Positions 18,597-26,952 of a DNA stretch of 64,000 nucleotides are shown piece after piece; position 1 is the stretch's first letter; every line of letters begins with the position of its first letter. Source of the DNA: Bradyrhizobium sp. 138. Its GTDB lineage: Bacteria > Pseudomonadota > Alphaproteobacteria > Rhizobiales > Xanthobacteraceae. A program made the position numbers and the translations under genes. The notes beneath the pieces are model-generated. The model was given only the letters and a program-made list of their open reading frames with translations. It searched no databases and was not told the DNA's origin. Location: positions 106,630 to 170,629 of the forward strand of contig NZ_JADPKT010000072.1 of the NCBI RefSeq assembly GCF_023074075.1, in the 5' to 3' direction.

Positions 18597-19007
18597 ATGG
18601 GTGTCCCGTTTGATCAGCAGCGGCTTCAAGACGATCCGCCATGGCACGTCCGGCACGACCTTCCCACCAAGAAGGGCCGTGGTCGCCCGCCCAATCACCC
18701 AGCGCTGCAGGACTTTACCCTGGAGCAGATCGACAGGATCTATCCGTGGCTTTGCCGGCGGCTCAAGGCAGATCAAGCGGCCCGGTTACGCACCGCCGAT
18801 CATATCGCGACCAGCGAGCGCGCTTACGGCCTGTTGGCATCTTGGGCACATAAGCGCCTCAAGAATATCGATTGGAAGAGCCTCCGGAATAAGCACACTC
18901 ATTGGAAGAATGGGCGCCTACATCCCGACGACCGCCGCAGGGATTCGGAGGACTTCGAAGCGGAGATCGAGCGCCAGTTCCCGCGTCCTCCCGTTCGTGC
19001 ACCGTAA
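18597..19007 (+). CDS. Hypothetical protein preceding a methyltransferase
   Basis: 136 residues from ATG 18597, with a good ribosome-binding site (GAAGGAGAG). The frame is open from 18384, but only the part after the site looks coding. It is basic and hydrophilic, with a GRGRPPNHP AT-hook-like stretch (about 26-35) followed by a helical region (TLEQIDRIYPWLCRRL). An AT-hook suggests DNA contact. I do not recognise the family. It lies 92 bp before the ParB-methyltransferase on the same strand and may be cotranscribed with it. Confidence 0.55.
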   Translation: MGVPFDQQRLQDDPPWHVRHDLPTKKGRGRPPNHPALQDFTLEQIDRIYPWLCRRLKADQAARLRTADHIATSERAYGLLASWAHKRLKNIDWKSLRNKHTHWKNGRLHPDDRRRDSEDFEAEIERQFPRPPVRAP

Positions 19008-19099
19008 CCGCTAATTTCCGTGAGCGAATTCGGCCGCCTCATCTGCAAAAACCTCCCGGGGCATTCCGCCTCAAGCGAACTCAATTCGGGAGAGAACCT

Positions 19100-20386
19100 T
19101 TGCAGATCGAGCAGCTGTCAATTGACACTTTAAAGTCCTACGCCGGCAATGCCCGGACCCATTCGGCGAAGCAGATCAAGCTGATTGCGGAGAGCATCAA
19201 GCGGTTCGGCTTCAACAATCCGATTCTTATCGATGATGACGGTCAGGTCATTGCAGGCCATGGCCGTCTTGCAGCCGCACGCCTGCTGAACCGCGAGACG
19301 GTGCCCTGCGTCCGCCTCTCGCATCTTAGCGAGACGGATAAGAGGGCCTACATTCTTGCGGACAATCGCCATGCCGAAAAGGCGGGTTGGGATAACGAGA
19401 TCCTTGCCATCGAATTGAAGCAGCTCGCCGACGTGGGGTTCGACATCGATCTCACGGGATTTGAAGCCGCCGAGGTCGATTGCATTATCGAAAACTTCGA
19501 CGACGAGAGCGAGCAGCCCGAAAACAGGATTCCGGAGTGCGGTGATGGTCCACCCATCAGCCGCGTCGGGGACATGTGGCGGCTGGGAAAGCACGCCCTT
19601 TTCTGTGGGGATGCGACCGATCGCGCGGTCTACGACACCCTCATGGATCGGGAGCGGGCCGAGTTCGTTTTCACCGACCCACCTTACAATGTTCGCATCG
19701 GCGGAAACGTCTCGGGGCTGGGCGCCATCCAGCACCGTGAATTTGCCATGGCCTCAGGGGAGATGAGCGAGGAGGAATTCACCACGTTCCTCTCCAGGAC
19801 ATTCGGGCTGCTTTGCCGCTACTCCAGGGACGGCTCGATCCATCAGATCTGCATGGATTGGCGTCATATGCGGGAAATGCTGCTTGCAGGGGATCGACAC
19901 TATGCGGAGCTCAAGAACCTCTGCGTCTGGAACAAGACCAACGCCGGCATGGGCTCGTTCTACCGCTCCAAGCATGAGCTGGTGTTCGTCTGGAAGAACG
20001 GATCGGCCGCGCATACCAACACATTCGAACTCGGCCAGCACGGGCGCTATCGGACCAATGTCTGGGACTATGACGGCGCAACCAGCATGCGGGCCGGTCG
20101 CATGGAAGAGCTGAAGCTGCACCCGACCGTGAAGCCCGTCGCGATGGTGGCCGATGCCATCAAGGACTGCTCCAAGCGCGGTCAGATCGTGCTTGATCCC
20201 TTTTGTGGCAGCGGAACGATCCTGATTGCAGCGGAGAAGATCGGTCGCTGTGCCCGCGCAATCGAGCTCGACCCCACTTACGTCGATGTCGCCGTGCGCC
20301 GTTGGGAGCAGTTCACCGGAAGGAAGGCTCTGCTTTATCCCATGCAGGAGACCTTTGAGGAGCTGGCGGAGATTCGGGCGGCTTGA
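19100..20386 (+). CDS. ParB-nuclease-like domain fused to N6-adenine/N4-cytosine DNA methyltransferase
   Basis: 428 residues from TTG 19100, after GGGAGAGAA. The open frame to 18902 overlaps the previous gene. The N-terminus (1-75) is a ParB/Srx-like domain with VIAGHGRLAAA. The methyltransferase follows, with catalytic motif IV DPPY at 193-196 and the AdoMet-binding motif DPFCGSG at 366-372. This order (IV before I) is that of beta-class enzymes such as CcrM. Proteins of this fusion type are common in phages and integrated elements and mostly act without a cognate nuclease. No restriction enzyme gene is adjacent. Confidence 0.9.
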   Translation: MQIEQLSIDTLKSYAGNARTHSAKQIKLIAESIKRFGFNNPILIDDDGQVIAGHGRLAAARLLNRETVPCVRLSHLSETDKRAYILADNRHAEKAGWDNEILAIELKQLADVGFDIDLTGFEAAEVDCIIENFDDESEQPENRIPECGDGPPISRVGDMWRLGKHALFCGDATDRAVYDTLMDRERAEFVFTDPPYNVRIGGNVSGLGAIQHREFAMASGEMSEEEFTTFLSRTFGLLCRYSRDGSIHQICMDWRHMREMLLAGDRHYAELKNLCVWNKTNAGMGSFYRSKHELVFVWKNGSAAHTNTFELGQHGRYRTNVWDYDGATSMRAGRMEELKLHPTVKPVAMVADAIKDCSKRGQIVLDPFCGSGTILIAAEKIGRCARAIELDPTYVDVAVRRWEQFTGRKALLYPMQETFEELAEIRAA

Positions 20387-20543
20387 CCGACTCACCCTGG
20401 CAGCGCCCTGCATTTCAAGACGAGATGACCGCTCGCGGCACCAACCTCGCCCCGCTGATACGCGCAGCAATTTTCGTGAGCGCCTCCTTGGAAGCGAGAT
20501 GGTAGTCCGCTCAAAGGTCATAAACCCATCTCGGGAACAGCAA

Positions 20544-21404
20544 ATGGACGATGAAAGCGACTCCGCTAAGCCTCATGCGCTTCACGAAATACAGGCGCCC
20601 TATGAGGTCGGCTACAAGCACCCGCCGAGGCATACGAGATTTCCGAAGGGTCGATCAGGCAACCCAACGGGGCGACCGAAGCGGCCTGAGGGGATCTTGA
20701 TCCGCGACATATTCGATAGCTCTCAGATTTTGAAGGATGGACGCAAGATCTCGACACGAGAGGCATATCTGCGGCGAATTTTGAAGGGAGCGATGGAAGG
20801 CAATGCAACCGCGTTCCGGATCTTTCTGAAGTTGATGCGCGAGGCCGGGCTTTTTCGCAAGGAGACCTCCAAGCATCCGCACATCATTTATTACGACGAT
20901 CGCACTCCCTCGGAATTTCCAGAGAGCTACGAGGCGTGGAAGCAAAAGAATGCAGCGGAAAGGGCAACCCAGGCCGGCAAAACGGAAGCAGGTCACGAAC
21001 CCGCGAGAGAACCGGGGTCTTGCAGCCCCAAGCCCAAGATCAGGAACAGCGCATCGACGGCCCGCCGCAAGACCTCCGGTGCGGAGGACGAAAATATGAT
21101 CGCACTATTCAAGCGGCTTGTGGCCGAGCGTAAGACAATCAAACAGAATGGCAGTAGCCGCAGTGTGACTCTAGCTGAACTCATTCTCCTGAAGAACTGC
21201 AACGCGGCTTTGCAAAATGATGCAGCAGCATTCGGCAACATTCTTCGCTTGGCCGAGCAAGGCGGCGAATTTCTCGATCGCGACGATCCTGCCAAGGTGG
21301 GTAAGCCTCTGCTCATGCCCCGCAAGCGGTTCGAGACCACGGAGGAACTCTTGGCCTTTTATGGCGCCAGCATTGTTGAATTACCCAAGAAGCCCGCGAA
21401 TTAG
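20544..21404 (+). CDS. DUF5681-like island protein
   Basis: 286 residues from ATG 20544; ATG 20499 is a possible alternative. Residues 20-45 carry the KGRSGNPTGRPKRP motif, which I associate with the DUF5681 family found in prophages and integrative elements. The middle contains an ISTREAYLRRILKGAMEGN helix typical of that family. The C-terminal third (FKRLVAERKTIKQNG, VTLAELILLKN) looks like a second helical module. The function is unknown. Its 3' end overlaps the decayed minus-strand gene at 21381. Confidence 0.7.
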   Translation: MDDESDSAKPHALHEIQAPYEVGYKHPPRHTRFPKGRSGNPTGRPKRPEGILIRDIFDSSQILKDGRKISTREAYLRRILKGAMEGNATAFRIFLKLMREAGLFRKETSKHPHIIYYDDRTPSEFPESYEAWKQKNAAERATQAGKTEAGHEPAREPGSCSPKPKIRNSASTARRKTSGAEDENMIALFKRLVAERKTIKQNGSSRSVTLAELILLKNCNAALQNDAAAFGNILRLAEQGGEFLDRDDPAKVGKPLLMPRKRFETTEELLAFYGASIVELPKKPAN

Positions 21405-21655
21405 GTCGTCGACGCTCCGAGACACTTGAAGCAGGTTTCGCCGAGCTTGCAGCGTTGCTCGGCCCTTTGCCCACGCTGTTGGCGCATGACTCCCGCCTGA
21501 TCCGTCCGCCGGGTGACGATGACCCAGACTCCCCGCCGAACCAGAGATATCGTTCAGGTCCCAAAGTGCCGCGGTCGACCCAGCCAAATCAGGCTGCCTT
21601 CCGCGTTTCCAACAGCTTGGTGGAGGCGCCCACGCCCGCAATGCGGAGCCTGCGA
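21381..21655 (-). pseudogene. Decayed tail of a second copy of the nuclease-like gene at 21730
   Basis: Three minus-strand frames in succession match the C-terminal half of the intact neighbour: VGASTKLLE (for VTVSTRLLD), GSLIW (for CVIWL), PERYLWFGGESG (for VERYFWFGGQPG) and, ending in a stop at 21381, LLQVSRSVDDLIRGLLG (for FEVLSGVNELLIRLFG). At least two frameshifts separate the pieces, so it cannot be expressed as one protein. It lies just downstream of the intact copy, on the same strand. Confidence 0.75.
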
Positions 21656-21729
21656 TGCTCTATTTGACGGGACGGACGGATAGCGGAGAGCTGATCGGTA
21701 TGGATGTCCGCGCGAGCAACCATTCAGCG

Positions 21730-22245
21730 CTAGCCAAACAGCCTAATCAGCAACTCATTTACCCCGCTCAAAACCTCAAAGGAAGTCTTCCCCACGTCAC
21801 GGTGCATGGGACGTTCGAGCTTCTGCCCGTTGCTGTCCGCCCGCGTATGCCGGCTGACCTTCGAGCCCAGATCCGGCAGTCGTGCTCCTGGCTGGCCACC
21901 GAACCAGAAGTAGCGCTCGACGGCCAGCGTGCGCTGGTCAACCTCGAGCCAAATGACACAGCCGCTGGGCTTATCAAGCAGCCGGGTGCTGACGGTCACG
22001 TGCCGGACCGCCGAGCCGGAAAAGGTCGACTTCAACTGGATATGCCGGAGGACCCCGTTGGCTTCGAGCACGATGTCGTAGCCACCTCGGTCCACCTCGC
22101 TCTTGAGCACCTCGATGTCGTGGCGGCCCTGCCGCCAGCGCGCGGCCATGAGCTCCCCGAGCAACAGATGGAAGAGCGCCTGCTCCCGCACGCTGGAGGC
22201 GCTGGAATGGAGCGTGACGGGATTCTGATTCAGTTCAACTAGCAC
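21730..22245 (-). CDS. Unknown protein with PD-(D/E)XK nuclease-like core
   Basis: 171 residues, starting at GTG 22245 after AAGGAG. A helix with a conserved-type Glu (VREQALFHLLLGELMA) is followed by GYDIVLE and HIQLKS. The spacing E...D...QxK matches the PD-(D/E)XK fold with Gln in the third position. The rest (VIWLEVD, ERYFWFGG) could be the remaining sheet. I do not recognise a named family. It is divergent from an XRE regulator with a tandem operator-like element between them, which suggests joint control. A decayed partial copy lies downstream. Confidence 0.65.
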   Translation of the reverse strand: MLVELNQNPVTLHSSASSVREQALFHLLLGELMAARWRQGRHDIEVLKSEVDRGGYDIVLEANGVLRHIQLKSTFSGSAVRHVTVSTRLLDKPSGCVIWLEVDQRTLAVERYFWFGGQPGARLPDLGSKVSRHTRADSNGQKLERPMHRDVGKTSFEVLSGVNELLIRLFG

Positions 22246-22353
22246 TGTGGAACTCCTTGGGTTGAGCGACGCCTGCAGTTGCGCTCCGCTCGCCGCACAA
22301 GTCCAGCGTACAAAGCGCCCTGCCGCTCAGGTTCGCACCTGAGGGTTAATCTG

Positions 22354-22384
22354 ATCCTATTTTGGGATAATCCTGATACGGGAT
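22354..22384. promoter_or_regulatory. Tandem operator-like inverted repeats upstream of XRE regulator
   Basis: Two copies of ATCC-N7-GGAT, at 22354-22368 and 22370-22384, are separated by one base, so their centres are 16 bases apart. The pair lies 38 bp before the XRE gene (22423) and about 110 bp upstream of the divergent nuclease-like gene. The arrangement fits cooperative binding of two dimers of a small XRE repressor. The role is inferred. Confidence 0.55.
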
Positions 22385-22422
22385 CAAATTCACTGCCGCC
22401 GAATCAATGCGCCCGGCGGCCA

Positions 22423-22668
22423 ATGGAAAAGTCGCTCAAATCCGCCGAATATGCCCGCTTCATCGCACTTCTTGTCGCAACGCGGCACAGAGCGGGCATC
22501 CGCCAGCAAGCTCTCGCCAAGAAGCTGCGCAAACCGCAGTCCTTTGTCGCGAAGTATGAGGGCGGAGAACGCCGTCTGGACGTGATTGAATTCATCGTCA
22601 TCGCCGAGGCGTTGGGGGCCGATCCAATCAAACTGCTGCGTCGGCTGCTGCGAACCAGGACGAGTTAG
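22423..22668 (+). CDS. Small XRE-family helix-turn-helix regulator
   Basis: 81 residues from ATG 22423. Nearly the whole protein is one Cro/C1-type HTH: LLVATRHRAGIRQQALAKKL, then KPQSFVAKYEGGERRLDVIE, a typical recognition helix and turn. There is no effector domain, so it resembles the single-domain repressors of restriction-modification and phage modules. The tandem ATCC-N7-GGAT sites just upstream are likely autoregulatory sites. Confidence 0.85.
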   Translation: MEKSLKSAEYARFIALLVATRHRAGIRQQALAKKLRKPQSFVAKYEGGERRLDVIEFIVIAEALGADPIKLLRRLLRTRTS

Positions 22669-22824
22669 GCAGCCCGCCAATCCGCTCCGAGCGGCCGCGC
22701 TTCGGCGGCCCGGATCATTTTGTGCTCCAACACGCCCACATTGAGCCAAGAGATTGCGCAAAATCCACTGGACTTCCCGGCAGATCAGAGCGTGCGTGGT
22801 TTACCAACCAAGTAGCGGGCGGAT

Positions 22825-23052
22825 ATGGATACAAAATCAATTGCACCGGTCGTCAAAGCCTGTTTCGCCGAGATGCAGGTCAAGCTGAAGCAAGCTCGGC
22901 AGATCGCCAAAGCCGCGGAGGCATGTGCGGAGGCCGGTAGCCTTGAAGAAGCAGTTCAGCTCTCCATGGGCATCGAGCAACTCATTTATGATGCGGACCG
23001 CCTTCACGACACTGCTACGCTGCTCGGCCGAATGATCACGGCGGACCGCTAG
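22825..23052 (+). CDS. Small hypothetical protein upstream of recombinase
   Basis: 75 residues from ATG 22825. It is predicted to be almost entirely helical (KACFAEMQVKLKQARQIAKA, then AVQLSMGIEQLIYDADRL). No family was recognised. It lies 119 bp before the large serine recombinase on the same strand. An accessory role such as directionality factor is conceivable, but nothing in the sequence shows it. Confidence 0.45.
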   Translation: MDTKSIAPVVKACFAEMQVKLKQARQIAKAAEACAEAGSLEEAVQLSMGIEQLIYDADRLHDTATLLGRMITADR

Positions 23053-23170
23053 CATCCCAGCTCCTCACAACCGTGCCAACGCGGACAGCGCTCCTCAGAA
23101 GATCCATCTTGAAGAGTCAAATCCGGAGGAGTTCTATGTCTCCATAGCCTGCGTCGGGATGAGGTGAAGA

Positions 23171-24826
23171 ATGGGTAACGCGCTCATCGTTCACAAAGCT
23201 CATCTGCCAAAAGCGCTCCTTGGTGTTCGGGCAGCTCAATATGTCCGCATGTCAACCGACCGGCAACAATACTCGATTCAGAATCAGGCCGCTGTCATCG
23301 CTGCGTACGCGCACGCCCACAACTTTACGCTGGTTCGCACCTACAAGGATGAGGGCGAGAGCGGGTTGCTCATCAAGAACAGGACCGGCCTGCTTCAATT
23401 GCTTGAGGATGTCGAGACCAACCAGACCGATTTCGGCCATCTCCTGGTCTACGACGTCAGCCGATGGGGCCGATTCCAGGACGTGGACGAAAGCGCGCAC
23501 TATGAGTTCGTGTGCAGACGCGCTGGTATCAAGGTTGCCTATTGCGCTGAGCAATTTGAAAACGATGGCAGCATGCTTGCGAGCATCGTCAAGAACATCA
23601 AGCGAGTGATGGCGGCCGAGTACAGCCGCGAGCTTTCGGCGAAGGTTTACGCCGGTCAATGTCGCTTTGCGCGGCTCGGCTACAAGCCCTGCGGCCGTGC
23701 CGGCTACGCGCTGGTACGGGAGCTCGTCGATGACAAGATGCAGACAAGAGGGGTGATGAAGAAGGGCGACCGCAAGTACATCCTTACCGACCACATCCGC
23801 ATAAGACCAGGTGATCCGAAGGAAATCGCCGTCGTGAAGTGGATATTCCAAAGATTCTTGGAGGTTAGGTCTGAAACTGTGATTGCTTGGGAGCTCAATC
23901 AGAAAGGACTCGTCTCGAGCACAGGCGCGCCATGGACCCGCGCCGCGGTGGGCATTGTTCTTAGAAACGAGAGCTATATCGGAAACCTCATCTTCAACCG
24001 CAAGTCCCAAAAGCTACGGCAGCCCGCCGTGAGAAATCCTCCTGAACAATGGATCAGAAGCGAGGGCTGTATCGAACCCATCATCGATCGCGAGGCCTTC
24101 TTCAATGTCAGGAAGATCATCGAGCGACGACGCGTTGATCTGTCCGAGGAGGAGATGCTCGTTCGCTTGCGCAAGACCCTTCTCAGAGAAGGCCGCCTGA
24201 CGCCGGCCATTATCGATCGAACTCCGGGACTTCCCTGCTCTGCGACCTGTCAAACCCACTTCGGCAACTTTCGAAATCTATATCGGTTGCTCGGCTATAC
24301 CCCGAAGCGGAATTACGATTTCCTCGACTCGCGTCCTGTTTGGTCCGAGCTGAGGGAAAAACTTGTCGAACAGGCCGCCGTCGCGATTAAGGCGGCAGGC
24401 GGAAGCATCAGTTCGGGTGGCTGGAGCGATTGCCTGCGTGTGAACGGGACAGCCTGTCTATCGGTCAGGACTGCCCGTTGGACACCCGGCCAAAAGCCAA
24501 GTCATGCACCGCACTGGAGCATCGAGCGCGAGGCGTGTCTTCCTGGCGGCTGGATTGCCGCCATCCGACTGTCCGAGCACAACAAGGCTGTACTCGACTA
24601 CGTCCTGTTGCCGACCGACGGCAAAGTGAAGCGCACGATCCGCTTTTCCGAAGCAGCGCGGGCGCAGCGAGGAATTGTGCGATTCAAAACGATCTCCGGC
24701 CTTGTTCAAGCGATCACCCGTCGGCTTCTAAGAACACGCTCCAACTCCCAAGCCACGCCCGCGCCCCGGAACAAGAAGCCGAAAGCGGCGCGGTCCAAAC
24801 CCAGACGGATTCAGGGGCGGCGCTGA
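23171..24826 (+). CDS. Large serine recombinase (resolvase/integrase)
   Basis: 551 residues. The N-terminal catalytic domain has nucleophile Ser28 in YVRMSTDRQ, the conserved YKDEGESG and LLVYDVSRWGR, and an arginine-rich SREL turn. A recombinase domain (GYKPCGRAGYAL to RNESYIGNLIFNRK) follows at about 170-300. The cysteine-rich zinc ribbon usual in phage integrases is not obvious; instead there is a basic helical region and a C-terminal domain ending in a lysine/arginine-rich tail. It probably moved or maintains the surrounding island. A decayed copy of its tail lies at 25840-25968. Confidence 0.9.
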   Translation: MGNALIVHKAHLPKALLGVRAAQYVRMSTDRQQYSIQNQAAVIAAYAHAHNFTLVRTYKDEGESGLLIKNRTGLLQLLEDVETNQTDFGHLLVYDVSRWGRFQDVDESAHYEFVCRRAGIKVAYCAEQFENDGSMLASIVKNIKRVMAAEYSRELSAKVYAGQCRFARLGYKPCGRAGYALVRELVDDKMQTRGVMKKGDRKYILTDHIRIRPGDPKEIAVVKWIFQRFLEVRSETVIAWELNQKGLVSSTGAPWTRAAVGIVLRNESYIGNLIFNRKSQKLRQPAVRNPPEQWIRSEGCIEPIIDREAFFNVRKIIERRRVDLSEEEMLVRLRKTLLREGRLTPAIIDRTPGLPCSATCQTHFGNFRNLYRLLGYTPKRNYDFLDSRPVWSELREKLVEQAAVAIKAAGGSISSGGWSDCLRVNGTACLSVRTARWTPGQKPSHAPHWSIEREACLPGGWIAAIRLSEHNKAVLDYVLLPTDGKVKRTIRFSEAARAQRGIVRFKTISGLVQAITRRLLRTRSNSQATPAPRNKKPKAARSKPRRIQGRR

Positions 24827-24898
24827 CACCAGCGACCTCTTGAGATCTTGTGCTAGCGCTCTGGTTGAGCTTTGATGCTCGCTTTAGGACCGGGTGTT

Positions 24899-25078
24899 AT
24901 GGGCGCCAAATCGATAGTCGCAAAAATCCTGAGAGACGAGCTGGCCTCGATCGGAATCCGATCGCTGACGGTCCAGGAGTCAGAGAGGATCGCCGCTCAC
25001 ATCTTCGAGCGGATCACTGATCTTGAATTGGAGCTTGCCGCACGTGACTTAGCCTCCGCGCGCCGCGATCGTGACTAG
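24899..25078 (+). CDS. Small hypothetical protein downstream of recombinase
   Basis: 59 residues from ATG 24899; ATG 24872 is also possible. It is helical and charged (AKILRDELASIGIRSLTVQE, AAHIFERITDLELELAARDL). No family was recognised and the function is unknown. It follows the recombinase by 72 bp on the same strand. Confidence 0.4.
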   Translation: MGAKSIVAKILRDELASIGIRSLTVQESERIAAHIFERITDLELELAARDLASARRDRD

Positions 25079-25509
25079 CTTTCGCGCGCTTCGACGGTGC
25101 TATTCCACGTAGCAAGCAAGGTGACACAGCATTTCGATCCATCGAGCAGAGCTTGGACAGGCCAGCGATCGAGCCTTGGCCGATACCGCAATCGAAAGCG
25201 ACGACAGCATGCTCGCGAGCACCTTTTGGCCGAGCGTCTAGACTGGTCAGCTTCACGGACGAGCTAAAGAATGAGCAACCCATCCTCATTCACGGTTGTG
25301 TTCCGCTGCGCTACGCTTCGCGGGCGACCATAAACCGGTCCAATCTCAGTTAACTCCCCGCTGGCCCCAGGCCGGCGGGTTTTTCTTGACCCTTGATCCG
25401 AAGACCCCGGTTCACGATGGAGATCTTAACTTGGGTTTAAGGCCTATTGCGCGGCAGCATCACCCTGGCTAAAAGGGGCCAGCATCAGAGTCAGTTGCGT
25501 TCAAGAGTC
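25079..25509. other. Gap with an isolated terminator
   Basis: 431 bp. A 66-codon frame (25153-25353) ends just before the strong terminator at 25357, but it has no clear ribosome-binding site or recognisable domain. The stretch might alternatively encode a small RNA ending at that terminator. Nothing else was recognised. Confidence 0.35.
25357..25384 (+). terminator. Rho-independent terminator
   Basis: A 10-bp stem (25357-25366 with 25370-25379, one T-G pair) closed by a 3-base loop and followed by TTTTT at 25380-25384. This is the clearest intrinsic terminator in the window. The transcript it ends is not certain: either the recombinase and small gene upstream, or an unannotated short RNA. 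Confidence 0.8.
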
Positions 25510-25716
25510 ATGATTACGTACAAGCAGTATCACATCCAGCGATTTGAGCACGGCCATAGGGGCTGGGTTGCCCGCATTACGCGGGCGGATGGCCAAAACA
25601 TCCGCACCATCCTGCCAGCGTCTGAGCATCCTTACCTTGATACGAAGCCCACCGCTTCCGCAGAGGAAGCTGAGAAGCTCGCCAAAGAAGGCATCGACTT
25701 CGGCGGAGTGGTTTGA
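25510..25716 (+). CDS. Small hypothetical protein
   Basis: 68 residues from ATG 25510. The N-terminus (YKQYHIQRFEHGHRGWVARI) looks like a short beta-sheet protein of the kind common in rhizobial genomes, and the C-terminus is acidic and helical (SAEEAEKLAKEGIDFG). No named family was recognised. Composition and pattern look coding. Confidence 0.5.
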   Translation: MITYKQYHIQRFEHGHRGWVARITRADGQNIRTILPASEHPYLDTKPTASAEEAEKLAKEGIDFGGVV

Positions 25717-25839
25717 CGGGCACGTCCGCACTTTGCAGGCGAGAGCTCGCCGCAGCGTTAGAAGATCGCTCACCTGGTCGTGACTTGCACTACCCTTTGA
25801 TGGAGAGAGCGCGGCATAAATCATGCAGCGCCAACTGTC

Positions 25840-25968
25840 GATTCTTTTCCAGCCTGTCACCTGCGGCTCATAGCGAGATACCCTGCTTCCCCAGCCACGC
25901 CAGCGCGGCAGAACAAACGGCTGAAAGCAAAGCGGTCCAAAACCAGGACCGCCCACGGGCGGCACTGA
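25840..25968 (+). pseudogene. Decayed C-terminal tail of a second serine recombinase
   Basis: The frame ending in TGA at 25966-25968 reads PATPARQNKRLKAKRSKTR plus a few residues. It aligns with the last residues of the recombinase at 23171 (QATPAPRNKKPKAARSKPR). Similarity is also visible at DNA level around AGCGGTCCAAA. Upstream it fades within about 50 bases. It is a relic, on the same strand as and about 1 kb downstream of the intact gene. The rest of 25717-26239 shows no convincing gene. Confidence 0.6.
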
Positions 25969-26239
25969 TCGAACGCAGATACAAGAAAGCTCCAAGAAGC
26001 TTCCCGTAGTTTTTGCGGAACTCTCCGTTAAGCTTAGCTACTTCCGGTAGATCGGACAAAGCCTTGCATTCATCGGCCATTGGCTGGGCTCCATTGCGGC
26101 TGGACCAGCATCTCATAAACCACTGTTTTGCCCGACGGCGCAACCGAAATTTCGGTTTTTTCGATGCACGCCGTTTGGCGGCCGCTGATCCTCGTAGGCC
26201 GGTTGTCAAGCCAAATGCCGATGTAAGTTACTGGGGCGC

Positions 26240-26377
26240 CTACCTCAGACCGGAATCCGGCCAGCGAGGAACTTCATCTGCGGGCCTCGACCGGCGAAAG
26301 TTCTCCCGCACCATCGCGTAGACCACAAAAAGGCCGATGGTGATGGCGACCGCCAGCAGCGGGAAAATGTAGTTCAT
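26240..26377 (-). CDS. Small single-pass membrane protein
   Basis: 45 residues from ATG 26377, chosen because a strong GGAGG site precedes it; the frame extends to 26425 without a comparable site. Residues 2-22 (NYIFPLLAVAITIGLFVVYA) form one membrane helix, followed by a short charged cytoplasmic-type tail (RENFRRSR). No family was recognised. Confidence 0.5.
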   Translation of the reverse strand: MNYIFPLLAVAITIGLFVVYAMVRENFRRSRPADEVPRWPDSGLR

Positions 26378-26498
26378 ACAGCCTCCAAGACTTTGAACCA
26401 TAGCAGAGGAACGCGAACCGTCCAATCGGGGCGATGTATCCCGGCTTGAGGGGCACTTTGCGGTTCCCGCCGCTATGGCCTCGATCTGTTGTGATCCC

Positions 26499-26894
26499 TC
26501 AAACTTTGTACCGCTTCACTCGTTTGAGCCCCCGCCGCTGCCGCGAGAGCGCAGTCTTCTCATACCGCTCCAAGCTTGACAGAAATCTCATTTGCTTTGG
26601 TTCAGCGCCCTCAACCACCGCCAGGATCAGACCTAGCCTCAGAGCTCGCAGCCGATCCTGTCGACTCCTGGCTTGAGCCAGATCTTGAAGCGCGGCTTCC
26701 ATATCCGCGCCAATGAGCTCCTCGGCAAGAACTGCGTCGAACCCAACGAAACCCGAACCAGCGGCTTCGTCCCAACGAGATAATCCATGCCGATAAGCGT
26801 TGCGGCTTGCTATTGCTTTCCCAGCGCTTGTTTGCGGGCCGGTACTTTTCGCTGCGTTTGCGCGATTGGCTTCGATTTGTCGTTTTGACGCCAA
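26499..26894 (-). CDS. Hypothetical protein with KSTGP motif, common in mobile regions
   Basis: 131 residues, starting at TTG 26894 after GGGAGGGA. The N-terminus ASKRQIEANRANAAKSTGPQ with SAGKAIASRNAYRHGL is a widespread signature of small proteins I recall from many bacterial genomes, with no function known to me. The C-terminal half is helical and basic. A truncated relic of the same N-terminus lies at 27577-27690. Confidence 0.65.
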   Translation of the reverse strand: MASKRQIEANRANAAKSTGPQTSAGKAIASRNAYRHGLSRWDEAAGSGFVGFDAVLAEELIGADMEAALQDLAQARSRQDRLRALRLGLILAVVEGAEPKQMRFLSSLERYEKTALSRQRRGLKRVKRYKV

Positions 26895-26952
26895 TGTCCC
26901 TCCCGGATTTCACTAACTAGCGATCGATCCGTCGATCGCGAAATCGACGGCA

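Noticed and set aside
22340..22390. Repeats upstream of the XRE gene considered as a CRISPR-like array
   Set aside because: Only two short palindromes with one-base spacing; no repeat-spacer pattern and no cas genes.
25868..26080. Minus-strand open frame with a hydrophobic C-terminus (SALAWLGKQG-like end)
   Set aside because: Its 3' part lies opposite the recombinase tail relic at 25840-25968, so the frame is probably accidental.
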